From: Gallibacterium melopsittaci
Lineage (GTDB): Bacteria; Pseudomonadota; Gammaproteobacteria; Enterobacterales; Pasteurellaceae
NCBI RefSeq assembly: GCF_042433085.1
Contig: NZ_JBHLWA010000001.1
Span: 62,001 to 126,000, forward strand
DNA length: 64,000 bases
Reading direction: 5' to 3'
Part shown: piece after piece, positions 39,299 to 47,825 of the stretch
Layout: every line of letters starts with the position of its first letter
How positions within the stretch are numbered: position 1 is the first letter of the stretch
Notes under the pieces: model-generated
What the model was told of the DNA's origin: nothing
Database searches by the model: none
Seen by the model: the letters and a program-made list of their open reading frames with translations, nothing else
Translations under genes and position numbers: made by a program

Positions 39299-40438
39299 TT
39301 ATTCCTTGTTAGGACTTAACTCAAACTCCACATTACTTGTATAGCCGCTATCGTTTAAATTATGTGTAACTTGAGTAACAATCCATTTACTACTATCAAT
39401 TTGTCCCTTAAAGCCAGCCAAAACGGCTGGCATTTCTGGGATTAATTCAGGTCTGCCGTAAGCAAGCGTTAGCGAAAAACTAGCAACACCACGCTTCATT
39501 TTATCATATGCGGCTTTTGCTCCAGTAATTGCCGCTGCTTCTGTTTTATAAACGTGACGTAGTGTTTTCATTTGATTGGCGTCCGTTTCGACTGGCTGAT
39601 GTTGAACTAATACATTTTTTTTATTTTTACTGACTTTACCCGTTTTTGTTATAGCATTTTTTCGCTGTATGTCTGAATTTGCATCAATAACAACATCGCC
39701 TTTTTTGCCGCTATCTGGATCATAGTAATAAGCACGCACTGCACTATAATTATCTCCCTCCGCAATATTAAAACGATAACTATCGCCCGATTGTTTTGTA
39801 ATCAAGATTGACGGCAACGGCTTACCGTTAGCGGTTTTCATTTCGCCTGCATAGAAAAACATTAAATAACCATTTTTTACCGTGGCAATGGCATCATATT
39901 CTTTTGCAAGGCGCGTGAGTAAATTAATCGTACTTTCATTTTGTTGATCTAAGTGTTCGATAGTTTGCTCGCCAAGTTCCTTATCGCAAAGCGGTTTTAG
40001 CTTGTTCTCCGTGGCAAGTTGTGCCACTAAATCTTTAATTTTTATTTTATGGAATGAACGCTCTTGCTTTGTTGTTAGTGAGCCGAATAGATCTGCCGAC
40101 CTTGCTCGCAAAACAAGCGTATCAGGCGGACCACTAAACTCAATCTCGTCAACTTTATAACTACCTTTATCGACTAAGCCTGCATCTTTAAAACCAATCG
40201 CTAAATTAATTGTTGCACCACGGCTCGGTAATACTAGCTCGCTATCGTGATCGCTTAATGTAATATCAAGTTGATCTGCCTCAAAACCGCGATTATCGGT
40301 AAGCGTGAGCGAGATTAAACGCTCGCTGACAATGTGTGTAATATCTTTTTGCGTTTTATCATCTTTTGATGTAACAACAACCTTAAAAATAGGTTTGCGA
40401 TGATTGCTATTAAAGAGATCACTAATAATATCAATCAT
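39299..40438 (-). CDS. D: Tail protein D (late control protein)
   Basis: 379 aa, P2 gpD type baseplate-hub/tail protein with N-terminal FKVVVTSKDDKTQKDITHIV and the mid motif GSLTTKQERSFHKIKIKDLV. Last gene of the FI-D late operon, overlapping U by 4 bp. In this phage D borders the immunity-side cargo. Confidence 0.9.
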   Translation of the reverse strand: MIDIISDLFNSNHRKPIFKVVVTSKDDKTQKDITHIVSERLISLTLTDNRGFEADQLDITLSDHDSELVLPSRGATINLAIGFKDAGLVDKGSYKVDEIEFSGPPDTLVLRARSADLFGSLTTKQERSFHKIKIKDLVAQLATENKLKPLCDKELGEQTIEHLDQQNESTINLLTRLAKEYDAIATVKNGYLMFFYAGEMKTANGKPLPSILITKQSGDSYRFNIAEGDNYSAVRAYYYDPDSGKKGDVVIDANSDIQRKNAITKTGKVSKNKKNVLVQHQPVETDANQMKTLRHVYKTEAAAITGAKAAYDKMKRGVASFSLTLAYGRPELIPEMPAVLAGFKGQIDSSKWIVTQVTHNLNDSGYTSNVEFELSPNKE

Positions 40439-40872
40439 AAGTAATCCATTACTTTTTGCACGAGCTTAACAGACAGCGGATCATCTGTACGCTTTAATGT
40501 CATACTAAAATCAATTAATCGTGGTGCGCCGTCCCCGAATAACTCTGTCCGTTCTTCACTAATTTTTTCAATCACGAAATAACCTATCAGCTCAAACGTT
40601 GCGCCATCAATCAACGGGTAAGCGTCGCCCAAATCTGCCATAAGTTCCAACAGTTTAATGCTAACTCTTCCGCCCGTAACTTCGGGAGCTAAACGCCCGC
40701 TAATGGTGATAGTTTCGCTTTCTTTGCCAATAAATTGAGTTTTTGGCATTAAGCCAATAACGCTATTTGTTGGATGTCGCCAAGATGATTCACGGCTTAA
40801 TGATTGAAAAGGGATTGTTCGCTGCATAAAAACGAACAATCCAAGTGAAGCAAGTGCGAAATTTTGAAACAT
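40435..40872 (-). CDS. U: Tail protein U
   Basis: 145 aa from the ATG at 40872 (MFQNFALASLGLF). gpU proteins act at the tail end with gpD; the sequence HPTNSVIGLMPKTQFIGKE and the C-terminal DFSMTLKRTDD fit that family. Short intergenic overlaps on both sides indicate one operon. Confidence 0.88.
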   Translation of the reverse strand: MFQNFALASLGLFVFMQRTIPFQSLSRESSWRHPTNSVIGLMPKTQFIGKESETITISGRLAPEVTGGRVSIKLLELMADLGDAYPLIDGATFELIGYFVIEKISEERTELFGDGAPRLIDFSMTLKRTDDPLSVKLVQKVMDYL

Positions 40873-40874
40873 TG

Positions 40875-41342
40875 CTATAAATCTTCCGCCATTCTTTTGC
40901 AAACAATATAGAGATCATTAGGGGAGAATCGCCAGCTTTGATTAAATCCCAGTGCCGCAGCACAAAATTCTGAACAAAACCATTTATTAGCAGATTGTCG
41001 CCATTTTAAGACAACACCAATCGCACCAAGCCAATCATAATCTTGCCCTTTCACTCCATTGTAAAAATAATCTAAGTAACGTTTATCTAAATCAATCGGC
41101 ACAAGATCCCATTTTTCTAAATCTAGTTGCATTCGCTTATGACGTACACCGCCGTCCCGCACCGAAGCAGAGAAGCAATGATAATCGCCTTCCTTAGTGC
41201 GATAAACGATTTCGCAGTGCGAATATTTACCCTTCGTTGTTTTACGCGTTAACCAATCGCAAAACCTTGCCCAGATAGCGGATAGTGATTTACCTTGTTT
41301 TTGCCCCTTATAAAAAGCGATATAAATATTATTCTGCTGCAT
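40875..41342 (-). CDS. Permuted NlpC/P60 (YiiX-like) hydrolase-like protein
   Basis: 155 aa from the ATG at 41342 (GGAGCGAG upstream, inside the previous gene). A His in KYSHCEIVY (near 40) comes before a Cys in KWFCSEFCAAAL (near 128), the order of circularly permuted papain-like folds. It may cut a peptidoglycan bond or thioester-type bond during entry. Not part of P2. Confidence 0.6.
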   Translation of the reverse strand: MQQNNIYIAFYKGQKQGKSLSAIWARFCDWLTRKTTKGKYSHCEIVYRTKEGDYHCFSASVRDGGVRHKRMQLDLEKWDLVPIDLDKRYLDYFYNGVKGQDYDWLGAIGVVLKWRQSANKWFCSEFCAAALGFNQSWRFSPNDLYIVCKRMAEDL

Positions 41343-41919
41343 AAATCTCGCTCCAACCTGTTGAGTAGTCGTAATTATCTGGATCATCACTTGCTAACAT
41401 TCCAAGTCTGTGTTGTTCTGCGTTTGCAAAATTAGCTTGTTCCATCTGCAAAATCGCTAGTGACAACTTATCAAGTAATGTTTTATCCATTTCAACAAAC
41501 GTCCCGTCCATTGTTTTCCAGTTTAGCGTTTCGAAAACTGGTAACGTCCGCATAAATGTGTACTGTTGCCGACTTGGCTCGTCCGTATGAAACCATTTAT
41601 CAACGCTAGCGACATAAACGCCGCTATGCGTTCTTTTATAGCGCTCCGCTTTAATCCTTTCCCAAACCGCATCTTGCCGCTGCTCAATCGGAATAATGAC
41701 TGGAGGCGCATCAACCACTTGCCCATCAATATATAATTTATTCTGGTTAACAAGTTGCTGTTGTAATGTGCCGTCATCTTCGAGATAGAGATAATTCGGA
41801 TATTTCTCTCGCGCCATTTCTTTAGCTTTTTCAAATGTCTGCGCAGTAATACCAATCACAAAAGAGGTTTCACGCTTGCCCGTTTCTGGGTTAATAATAA
41901 TTAGATAATCGTTTTTCAT
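41329..41919 (-). CDS. DUF4376 protein, possible tail-fibre assembly factor
   Basis: 196 aa. The C-terminal half (from RIKAERYKRTHSG, then KWFHTDEPSRQQYTFM and WKTMDGTFVEMD) matches DUF4376, frequent in tail-fibre assembly proteins. There is no G gene next to H, so this could be the fibre chaperone moved downstream of E/E'. Its ATG overlaps the E' stop (ATGA). Confidence 0.65.
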   Translation of the reverse strand: MKNDYLIIINPETGKRETSFVIGITAQTFEKAKEMAREKYPNYLYLEDDGTLQQQLVNQNKLYIDGQVVDAPPVIIPIEQRQDAVWERIKAERYKRTHSGVYVASVDKWFHTDEPSRQQYTFMRTLPVFETLNWKTMDGTFVEMDKTLLDKLSLAILQMEQANFANAEQHRLGMLASDDPDNYDYSTGWSEIYAAE

Positions 41920-42358
41920 TCCGTTTGACTTCGTTCTATTGCTTTTTCACGCCATGACATTAATTCATCTAAGTACATATCGTTAAATGTTGATGGCTGC
42001 CAATGAAAGACCGTTGCAATATCTGCAATCGCGTCATCAACGGTCTTTGGCACTAAAATCACGCCGTTTCGAGTTGATCCGGTTTGATAAAAAAAGTGAT
42101 AACGCTTGTCGCTAATTCTGTAAAATCAACAATATCAAGCGATTTAATTTCCACTTCTGTTAACGCTGGCGAGGTAACGCGAGGTAACAACCTCGTAATT
42201 GCGTCAACATCAACATTAAGTACGTCAACCAGTTTTAGCCCCTTTAACGCAAAGACATTCGGCTTATTAATCACAATGTCTGTAATTGTGTTTTCGCCAC
42301 GACGAATACCTGCAGTTAATGTTACTGTTTTTTGATTATCTGTTTTTACTTTAGTCAT
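41916..42358 (-). CDS. E: Tail assembly protein E and frameshift product E+E'
   Basis: The zero-frame E protein is 99 aa and stops at 42059. A T7 run (42095-42089 on the minus strand, TTT TTT after ACT) lets the ribosome slip -1. It then reads on to 41916, adding a tail ending in ATVFHWQPSTFNDMYLDELMSW and WREKAIERSQ, matching P2 E'. E/E+E' are tape-measure chaperones. The overlap and slip site are conserved in P2-like phages. Confidence 0.9.
42089..42095 (-). promoter_or_regulatory. Programmed -1 frameshift site (TTTTTTT)
   Basis: T TTT TTT heptamer in the E frame, giving E+E' after a single -1 slip. The new frame is open through E'. Confidence 0.85.
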
Positions 42359-42420
42359 TTTTTAATCCTTAAGTTGTAATTGAGAAAAGCCCCTTTACGG
42401 GGCATAGGGTGGTGTAAAAA

Positions 42421-42927
42421 TTAGATACCGATTGCTGCTCGGTGATCTGCTAACTTATCGTCGCCATCAACGATATAGATCATATTCAGCATATCGATTT
42501 CAACGACATCACGACTATTTTCAATGAGCTTGTAATAGGTTAATGAGGCTTTAAATGTTTGTTCCGTATCATCGCCAGCCTTGCTATTTCCTGGGTCGAT
42601 TTCAGTAAAACGACCGTGCATTACAATTTCAATCGGCGTTACCTCGCCGCTATCATCTTGTTGATACGCTCCTGTAAAACGTAATTGCACGTCTGAAATA
42701 TTTTTGCCAAATTGGCGGAATAGTTCGGTCATATAACCGCCCATCTTGATTTCTGCTTCCAGCTTTTCTAGACCAAGATCAACGTCAACCGCACCAATCA
42801 TTCCGCCAGAGCGATACTCTTCAGATTTAATTGCCAGTTTAGGTTGCGTAACTTCGGTAACTTGTCCTCGATAGTTATTACCATCAATAAACATATTCAT
42901 ATATTTTAGTTTTCTTGGCATTGCCAT
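42421..42927 (-). CDS. FII: Major tail tube protein
   Basis: 168 aa, P2 gpFII type (MPRKLKYMNMFIDGNNYRGQVTEVTQPKL). It polymerises into the inner tube of the contractile tail. Follows the sheath gene by 11 bp. Confidence 0.95.
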   Translation of the reverse strand: MAMPRKLKYMNMFIDGNNYRGQVTEVTQPKLAIKSEEYRSGGMIGAVDVDLGLEKLEAEIKMGGYMTELFRQFGKNISDVQLRFTGAYQQDDSGEVTPIEIVMHGRFTEIDPGNSKAGDDTEQTFKASLTYYKLIENSRDVVEIDMLNMIYIVDGDDKLADHRAAIGI

Positions 42928-42938
42928 GTGTTACGCTC

Positions 42939-44138
42939 CTATGAATTTACTCGACTAACAAAATCAACAAGATAAGAATCGGTAAAGCGTTGATTGAATT
43001 GCAACTGTTCTAGTGGCGGTACAGGTGTATAGTCATAATCAATAATTAACTTACCGTCTGATAGATTTTCTTTCGAATTTAGATCTGCAGTAATCCAAGC
43101 GTTACCGCCCATCAACATACCTTTATTTGTAAGATCGCGCCATTTCGCTTTGATGCCCTCGATAATGTCTTTCACTAATGTAACCGACATATCTTTATCC
43201 ATCGCCCAATCAAACGCTTGTGCAATTGTATCTTTCAGCACTTGTGCCGTGCGGGTGTAAACTTCAAACTTAAATTTAGGTTCGTCCGAACAGGTGCGCA
43301 AGCCCCAAAAACGGAATCCGTTGTGGTTAACACAACAGGTAATGCCTTTTTCATTCAAAAAGTTTACGTCTGTTGAGCTGTCGTTAATATCAAAGTAAAT
43401 TTCTTTTGTAACGCCAGAAACGCCGTTAATCGCTTTATTAGAAATAGAAGTATGCCAACCTTGCTCTTTGTCTAAATAAGCACGCACTGCTGCAGCTCGC
43501 ACGACCGCATAATCGACTTCATCTTTGAGTGTAATAGGATTAAACGAAATGAAATCGCCAAAGATCAACATGATTTCACGTTGTGAGAAGTTTTTGCGAT
43601 ACGTGATAACTTCTTCTTTAGTGTTGCAACCGTAACAAGAGAGATAAGCAAACGCGTTCATTTTCGCTGCCAATGCAGCTAACTCGACAGCAACTTCTTT
43701 CGTATCATGTTTTGGCACGCATAAAATACGCGGCTTAATTCCGTATTTAACTGATGCAGTGAGTAAGGCTTTCATACCCGTATAATTTCCCGTTGCGTCA
43801 GTAGTGCCGATAATATTCGCGTTCATTTCTGACGTATATTCTTCTGATTCCGTTGATTCATCGTGTGTTGATTCCGGCACACGCACAACAATCACTTTAC
43901 AGTTAACAATATCAGCAATGCCATCTAGTGATCTTGCTAGCGTTCCTTTTGTGCCAGCTTTGGCAATGTAGGCTTGTGGGTTGGTAAGCAATACAGCTTT
44001 ATTTAGCGGAAAAGTATCATCGTCAGCGTCTGGTGCAGTAGCGACTAGCCCAATAATGGCTGTTGATACCATTTGAATTGAGCGAATGCCTTCTGTAATC
44101 TCGTTGACTCTGACCCCGTGTAGGTATTCTTCGGACAT
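42939..44138 (-). CDS. FI: Tail sheath protein
   Basis: 399 aa, P2 gpFI type: N-terminal EEYLHGVRVNEITEGIRSIQ, a middle with SISNKAINGVSGVT, and the C-terminal ITADLNSKENLSDGKL. First gene of the late operon that ends with D; a late-activator dyad lies 80-97 bp upstream. Confidence 0.95.
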   Translation of the reverse strand: MSEEYLHGVRVNEITEGIRSIQMVSTAIIGLVATAPDADDDTFPLNKAVLLTNPQAYIAKAGTKGTLARSLDGIADIVNCKVIVVRVPESTHDESTESEEYTSEMNANIIGTTDATGNYTGMKALLTASVKYGIKPRILCVPKHDTKEVAVELAALAAKMNAFAYLSCYGCNTKEEVITYRKNFSQREIMLIFGDFISFNPITLKDEVDYAVVRAAAVRAYLDKEQGWHTSISNKAINGVSGVTKEIYFDINDSSTDVNFLNEKGITCCVNHNGFRFWGLRTCSDEPKFKFEVYTRTAQVLKDTIAQAFDWAMDKDMSVTLVKDIIEGIKAKWRDLTNKGMLMGGNAWITADLNSKENLSDGKLIIDYDYTPVPPLEQLQFNQRFTDSYLVDFVSRVNS

Positions 44139-44216
44139 AGCAAATCCTTGTTTCTGTTTGTTGTTGAGATATTGCTATTGTGATTGTCAGCTAATTTATA
44201 TGCTATTTAATAAATT

Positions 44217-44235
44217 TGTGAAATTACTTATCACA
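44217..44235. promoter_or_regulatory. Late-promoter activator dyad upstream of FI
   Basis: TGTGA-AATTACTTA-TCACA. Same dyad as at 51359 and 60448. It marks the PF-type late promoter and also faces the divergent recombinase gene at 44288. Confidence 0.6.
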
Positions 44236-44287
44236 TTACAGAGCTTGTAAGTTAGCTTGTAAGTTAGACACTAAAAAATAGGAGAAA

Positions 44288-45316
44288 ATGATGAGATTAC
44301 CTAATGGCTACGGAAGTGTAATAAAATTAAGCGGCAACAGACGCAGACCCTATATTGCGAGAAAAACTGTTGGATATGATAAAAATGGTCGGCAAATTTA
44401 TCACATCATCGGTTATTTTGCGACAAAAGATGATGCTATTACTGCTTTATCTAACTACAATCAGCAAGATATTCCTGAGCCATCAATTACTTTAGCTAAA
44501 GTATTTCAAGCGTGGTACCCAATTCACTCGAAACATGTCGCAGAATCTACGGCTGAAAGTTATAAAAATAGCTATCGACATTTAGAACAAGTTATATCTA
44601 TGCCGATAACAAAAATAAAATACCGACATTTACAAGCTGTTATAGATAAAATGCGAAAAAACAATTTATCTTATGCAAGTATGAAAAAAGTTAGATCATT
44701 AATTAATCAACTTTTTGCTTACGCAATAATCAATGAGTGGTGTGAGCGTGATTTTGGAAAATATCTTGAAATGGGGAAAAATATTATTAAGCACCCTCAT
44801 AAACCATTTACCACACAACAAATAAATAAAGTTTGGAAATGCACTCAAGAAAATACAGATCTTGTATTAATCTTGCTATATACGGGAATGAGAGTGGGCG
44901 AGTTATTGAATTTAAAAAAATCAAATATTAATCTTAAACAAAAATATTTTGATATTGTTACATCAAAGACAAAATCGGGTATTCGTATTATTCCAATACA
45001 CCCTCGAATCTTGCCAATCGTTGAACGAAGAATAAAAGAGAATCCTAAATCAAAATATTTATTTTCGAACTCCGACTTAAAACCTCTCTCATATACACAA
45101 GCAGCGAATCAATTTGAAAAAGTAATGCGAGTAATTAAAGCCAAGCATAATACGCATGATTGTCGTCATACAGTTGCAACATTACTCGACGCTGCCGACG
45201 CAAATAAAGTTGCCAGAGATCGAATATTGGGTCATGCGTCTAGCAATGTTGGTGATGCTGTTTACACACATAAAACGCTACAACATCTCAGAAAAACTAT
45301 TAATCTTTTAAAATAG
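44288..45316 (+). CDS. Second tyrosine recombinase, likely cassette-array (shufflon) recombinase
   Basis: 342 aa, distinct from the integrase at 30761. Arm-binding-like N-terminus (GYGSVIKLSGNRRRPY), core-binding domain (about 60-160) and catalytic domain. Arg in YTGMRVGELL (near 200), His-Arg in HDCRHTVATLL (near 292), His in LGHASS and Tyr in AVYTHKT (near 325) are all present. It sits on the opposite strand from the tail genes, 140 bp from the first core site of the fibre cassette array, where R64-type shufflons place rci. It is not near an att site, so a role in array inversion is the best reading. Sequence flavour is closer to Firmicutes-type integrases than to enteric Rci. Role inferred, not shown. 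Confidence 0.75.
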   Translation: MMRLPNGYGSVIKLSGNRRRPYIARKTVGYDKNGRQIYHIIGYFATKDDAITALSNYNQQDIPEPSITLAKVFQAWYPIHSKHVAESTAESYKNSYRHLEQVISMPITKIKYRHLQAVIDKMRKNNLSYASMKKVRSLINQLFAYAIINEWCERDFGKYLEMGKNIIKHPHKPFTTQQINKVWKCTQENTDLVLILLYTGMRVGELLNLKKSNINLKQKYFDIVTSKTKSGIRIIPIHPRILPIVERRIKENPKSKYLFSNSDLKPLSYTQAANQFEKVMRVIKAKHNTHDCRHTVATLLDAADANKVARDRILGHASSNVGDAVYTHKTLQHLRKTINLLK

Positions 45317-45349
45317 TGCTACTTTTATGATCTTTTAAACAAAATTTAA

Positions 45350-45389
45350 AACACGTTTAAAGCATTGCTATATCTGCTTTAAGCGTGTT
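45350..45389 (+). terminator. Hairpin between the recombinase and the array
   Basis: AACACGTTTAAAGC, 12-nt loop, GCTTTAAGCGTGTT: 14-bp stem with one mismatch. It lacks a strong T-run, so it may be a structural boundary as much as a terminator. Confidence 0.5.
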
Positions 45390-45456
45390 ACTTATTTGAT
45401 CCTTAAATATGTATTTTTGAGCAAATTTACTCAATTTACCCCGCAAAAATCATTCC

Positions 45457-45733
45457 CCAAGGGGGAATATTTAACAATGGGATTATAAGTAGAGGTATAG
45501 GTATTTTTGAGTTAAGTAATCCGATATCTTTTTCAAAGAATTTATTGCATGCAGAAGTGCATGAAAACAATCCTGAGGGTTGGGTGGAATCTGGTGTTTG
45601 TAATGTAATGACTGCTGATTTATCACTATCAACAACATCTATAACTATTGTATTCAACCGAGAAATTTTGCAGTCGGGTGGCACTAGACAGTCAAATTCG
45701 TGTTCAATCAAAGCTGTTATGATTGGCATTTAG
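45457..45733 (+). CDS. Silent tail-fibre tip cassette A (91 codons)
   Basis: Starts at core CCAAGGGGGA (45457-45466), here preceded by CC instead of AG. In frame QGGIFNNGII, ending AVMIGI. No start codon of its own. It is the outermost cassette at the recombinase end. Inversion between this plus-orientation core and the minus core in H (48062) would fuse it to the constant fibre. Confidence 0.8.
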
Positions 45734-45737
45734 TGAG

Positions 45738-45951
45738 CCAAGGGGGACGGTATTATTCTAGCGACATTGATTTTGTTGTTGTCAAACCTATTTTTTCAAA
45801 AACCTTATATTGTGATTTTTTTGATTCGTCTAGTTTAAAACCCCCAGTCTATTCCGGTGCTTCAGATGCTAAGGATGATAAAATATTTTTTTATATAAAA
45901 TCAGATATCTATCTAGGTAGTTTACATTGGTTTTCGATTTGCATTTCATAG
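45738..45951 (+). CDS. Silent tail-fibre tip cassette B (70 codons)
   Basis: Core at 45738-45747, in frame SQGGRYYSSDIDF, ending LHWFSICIS. The stop TAG overlaps the AG preceding the next core, so cassettes are packed without spacer. Confidence 0.8.
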
Positions 45952-46186
45952 CCAAGGGGGAACGTTTGTCATTAACTCTTCGCAATTTATTGTTACACTA
46001 CCAGTTATTGTTAATAAAGTTTTGTTTGCTACAAATGCACAAATTGAGGGCGATACTGATAGTGCACCGCCGTATTATTATGCGTGGAGTGTAATTGGAG
46101 CTGACAATAAAAGACAAATACGTTTTCTGACTAATAAAAATCTGCCGTACGCGGATACCCAGCAATGGGTAGTTATTGCTTATTAA
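45952..46186 (+). CDS. Silent tail-fibre tip cassette C (77 codons)
   Basis: Core at 45952-45961, in frame QGGTFVINSSQFIV, ending TQQWVVIAY. Beta-rich with aromatic residues at the end, as in other tips. Confidence 0.8.
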
Positions 46187-46191
46187 CCGAG

Positions 46192-46456
46192 CCAAGGGGG
46201 AAGCGCTTATGTAATAACAACAGCAACTGTAAAAGATTCTGTTGCTGAACGACAAATAAATTATGCGACATCATTTTCTAAAATATTAAATACAACAATC
46301 ACAACAATGACTAGTGATGAATCGTATGAAAATAATTTCTCAATATCAAAACAGAATAATAATGGTTTTAATGTTGTTATGATCCGTATTACTGGGAGCA
46401 ATAATGATTTAACGCAGGGAACTTATATTAACTATCGTGCGTGGGGTATCGCATAG
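46192..46456 (+). CDS. Silent tail-fibre tip cassette D (87 codons)
   Basis: Core at 46192-46201, in frame SQGGSAYVITTATVKD, ending INYRAWGIA and TAG. Confidence 0.8.
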
Positions 46457-46688
46457 CCAAGGGGGAGATTTCTTAAACAAAATAAAAGATGGTGATACAT
46501 TTTACTTTCCGATTGCAGTTAATGTTCCACTTTGCGCTTTTGCATCAGATTATACAAGCACACAAAATCCAATTGTGTATAGCTTTTACTCTTATACACA
46601 AACATCATTTAGAGTCGTTACTGAAAGACTAAATTACCCAGCATTTAGTGAAGTGTGGGGCAGATATGTATTTATCGGCAAATCATAA
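46457..46688 (+). CDS. Silent tail-fibre tip cassette E (76 codons)
   Basis: Core at 46457-46466, in frame SQGGDFLNKIKDGDTFYFPI, ending GRYVFIGKS. It resembles cassette I (LINNLNSGDYVTLPI... SRYVSVGV), so the two share ancestry. Its 3' end overlaps that of cassette F by 17 bp tail to tail. Confidence 0.82.
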
Positions 46689-46894
46689 AATACTTTATAG
46701 TTTCTAAATTTGCTTTTGTGATAATTTTTAGCACATTTGTGCCATATGTCAGTTGCATTGTTGTATCTCTATCTGAAACAGTTAAGTCTGCTGATATATC
46801 AACTGCATCACAATATAAAACATTATAGTTAAAAAAATTAAGTGCGGGAGTTATTGATATTGATGTCCCGCTCATAATTACACCTCCCCCTTGG
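46672..46894 (-). CDS. Silent tail-fibre tip cassette F (73 codons)
   Basis: Minus-orientation core at 46885-46894, in frame SQGGGVIMSGTSISITPAL, ending YFMICR. Convergent with cassette E, so one invertible segment carries two tips, the hallmark of shufflon segments. Confidence 0.82.
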
Positions 46895-46909
46895 CTATAA
46901 GGTATTAAG

Positions 46910-47143
46910 CTAAAATCCGATTACTAATGTACGTAAGTACCAATTGCCTACGGTGCCAATGTGAGACATACCTTTTAGAGTTATTTTATTCTCTAACCTA
47001 GGTCCTTGATTGCTTTCCGATACGATAATTGATCCGCTACCTGCGTGTAACCCAACAATCTTATAAGATCCTTTATTTAAAAATGAGATTGGAAATGTAA
47101 TTGTAGTATATCCATCAATTGTTGCTGTATCTATCCCTTGGCT
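46910..47143 (-). CDS. Silent tail-fibre tip cassette G (76 codons), degenerate core
   Basis: Begins at AGCCAAGGGATAG (47143-47131 on the minus strand): the core has three G instead of five. The frame is still open, SQGIDTATIDGYTTITF, ending YLRTLVIGF. The altered core may be a poor recombination site. Confidence 0.75.
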   Translation of the reverse strand, partial: SQGIDTATIDGYTTITFPISFLNKGSYKIVGLHAGSGSIIVSESNQGPRLENKITLKGMSHIGTVGNWYLRTLVIGF

Positions 47144-47146
47144 AGG

Positions 47147-47360
47147 CTAAATACCTGTTGCTAAATACATATATGTTGTTTCGCCAGCAGTGTATTTACT
47201 GCACGAAAAATAAGTATTATTAAATTGTACATTTTCGATAACACTTCTGTCGCCACTAATTGGAGCAAATCCTCCGGTGTAAAGAGGTTTTAATTTAAAT
47301 GTGATTGGGTAATTAATAGACTTTCTTTCAGCACCATTTAGATAAAAGTATCCCCCTTGG
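47147..47360 (-). CDS. Silent tail-fibre tip cassette H (70 codons)
   Basis: Minus core at 47351-47360, in frame SQGGYFYLNGAERKSINYPI, ending MYLATGI and TAG just before the degenerate core of G. Confidence 0.8.
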
Positions 47361-47580
47361 CTAGACTCCAACAGACACATAGCGACTATACAATGATGTG
47401 ATAGATGTAATACGTCTGCCATAAACCTGGATTTTACTTAAACCCAAGCCGTAAGATAAAACACATGGATTGTTTGTGTCTGTCATATCAGCCCCAGTTG
47501 CAACGAAATGCTTTGAGGAATATGTAATCGGTAATGTGACATAATCACCGCTATTCAAATTATTAATCAATCCCCCTTGG
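47361..47580 (-). CDS. Silent tail-fibre tip cassette I (72 codons)
   Basis: Minus core at 47571-47580, in frame SQGGLINNLNSGDYVTLPI, ending SRYVSVGV. Related to cassette E. Its core forms a head-to-head palindrome with that of J. Confidence 0.82.
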
Positions 47581-47594
47581 CTAGCCAAGGGGGA
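47571..47594. repeat. Head-to-head recombination cores forming a perfect 24-bp palindrome
   Basis: Minus core 47571-47580, CTAG, plus core 47585-47594. Cassettes I and J diverge from it. Confidence 0.95.
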
Positions 47595-47825
47595 AGAGTT
47601 GTTATGAGTGATGGCGTTGCTTACGTTGACATAATATATCCAGTATCTACAAAAACAACTCTAACAATATTTGGCTATGATACATTAAACAGTCAAGCAG
47701 AAATAATGAATGAAAATCATTCAATATCAACAAATTTTTATTACTCGACAAATAACGGAACTAGAATGTTATCAGCAAACAAGAATACAGCATCATTAGC
47801 ATGGTTCGGATGTTTTAAATCCTAA
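47585..47825 (+). CDS. Silent tail-fibre tip cassette J (79 codons)
   Basis: Plus core at 47585-47594, in frame SQGGRVVMSDGVAYVDII, ending AWFGCFKS. Its stop overlaps the stop of the active fibre gene by 2 bp, tail to tail. A single inversion between cores 47585 and 48062 would swap J for the current tip. Confidence 0.85.

Noticed and set aside
46437..47588. Independent small genes starting with Met-Ala-Ser-Gln-Gly
   Set aside because: The apparent starts lie in or just before the recombination cores or the palindrome, with no ribosome sites. They are tip cassettes without own starts.
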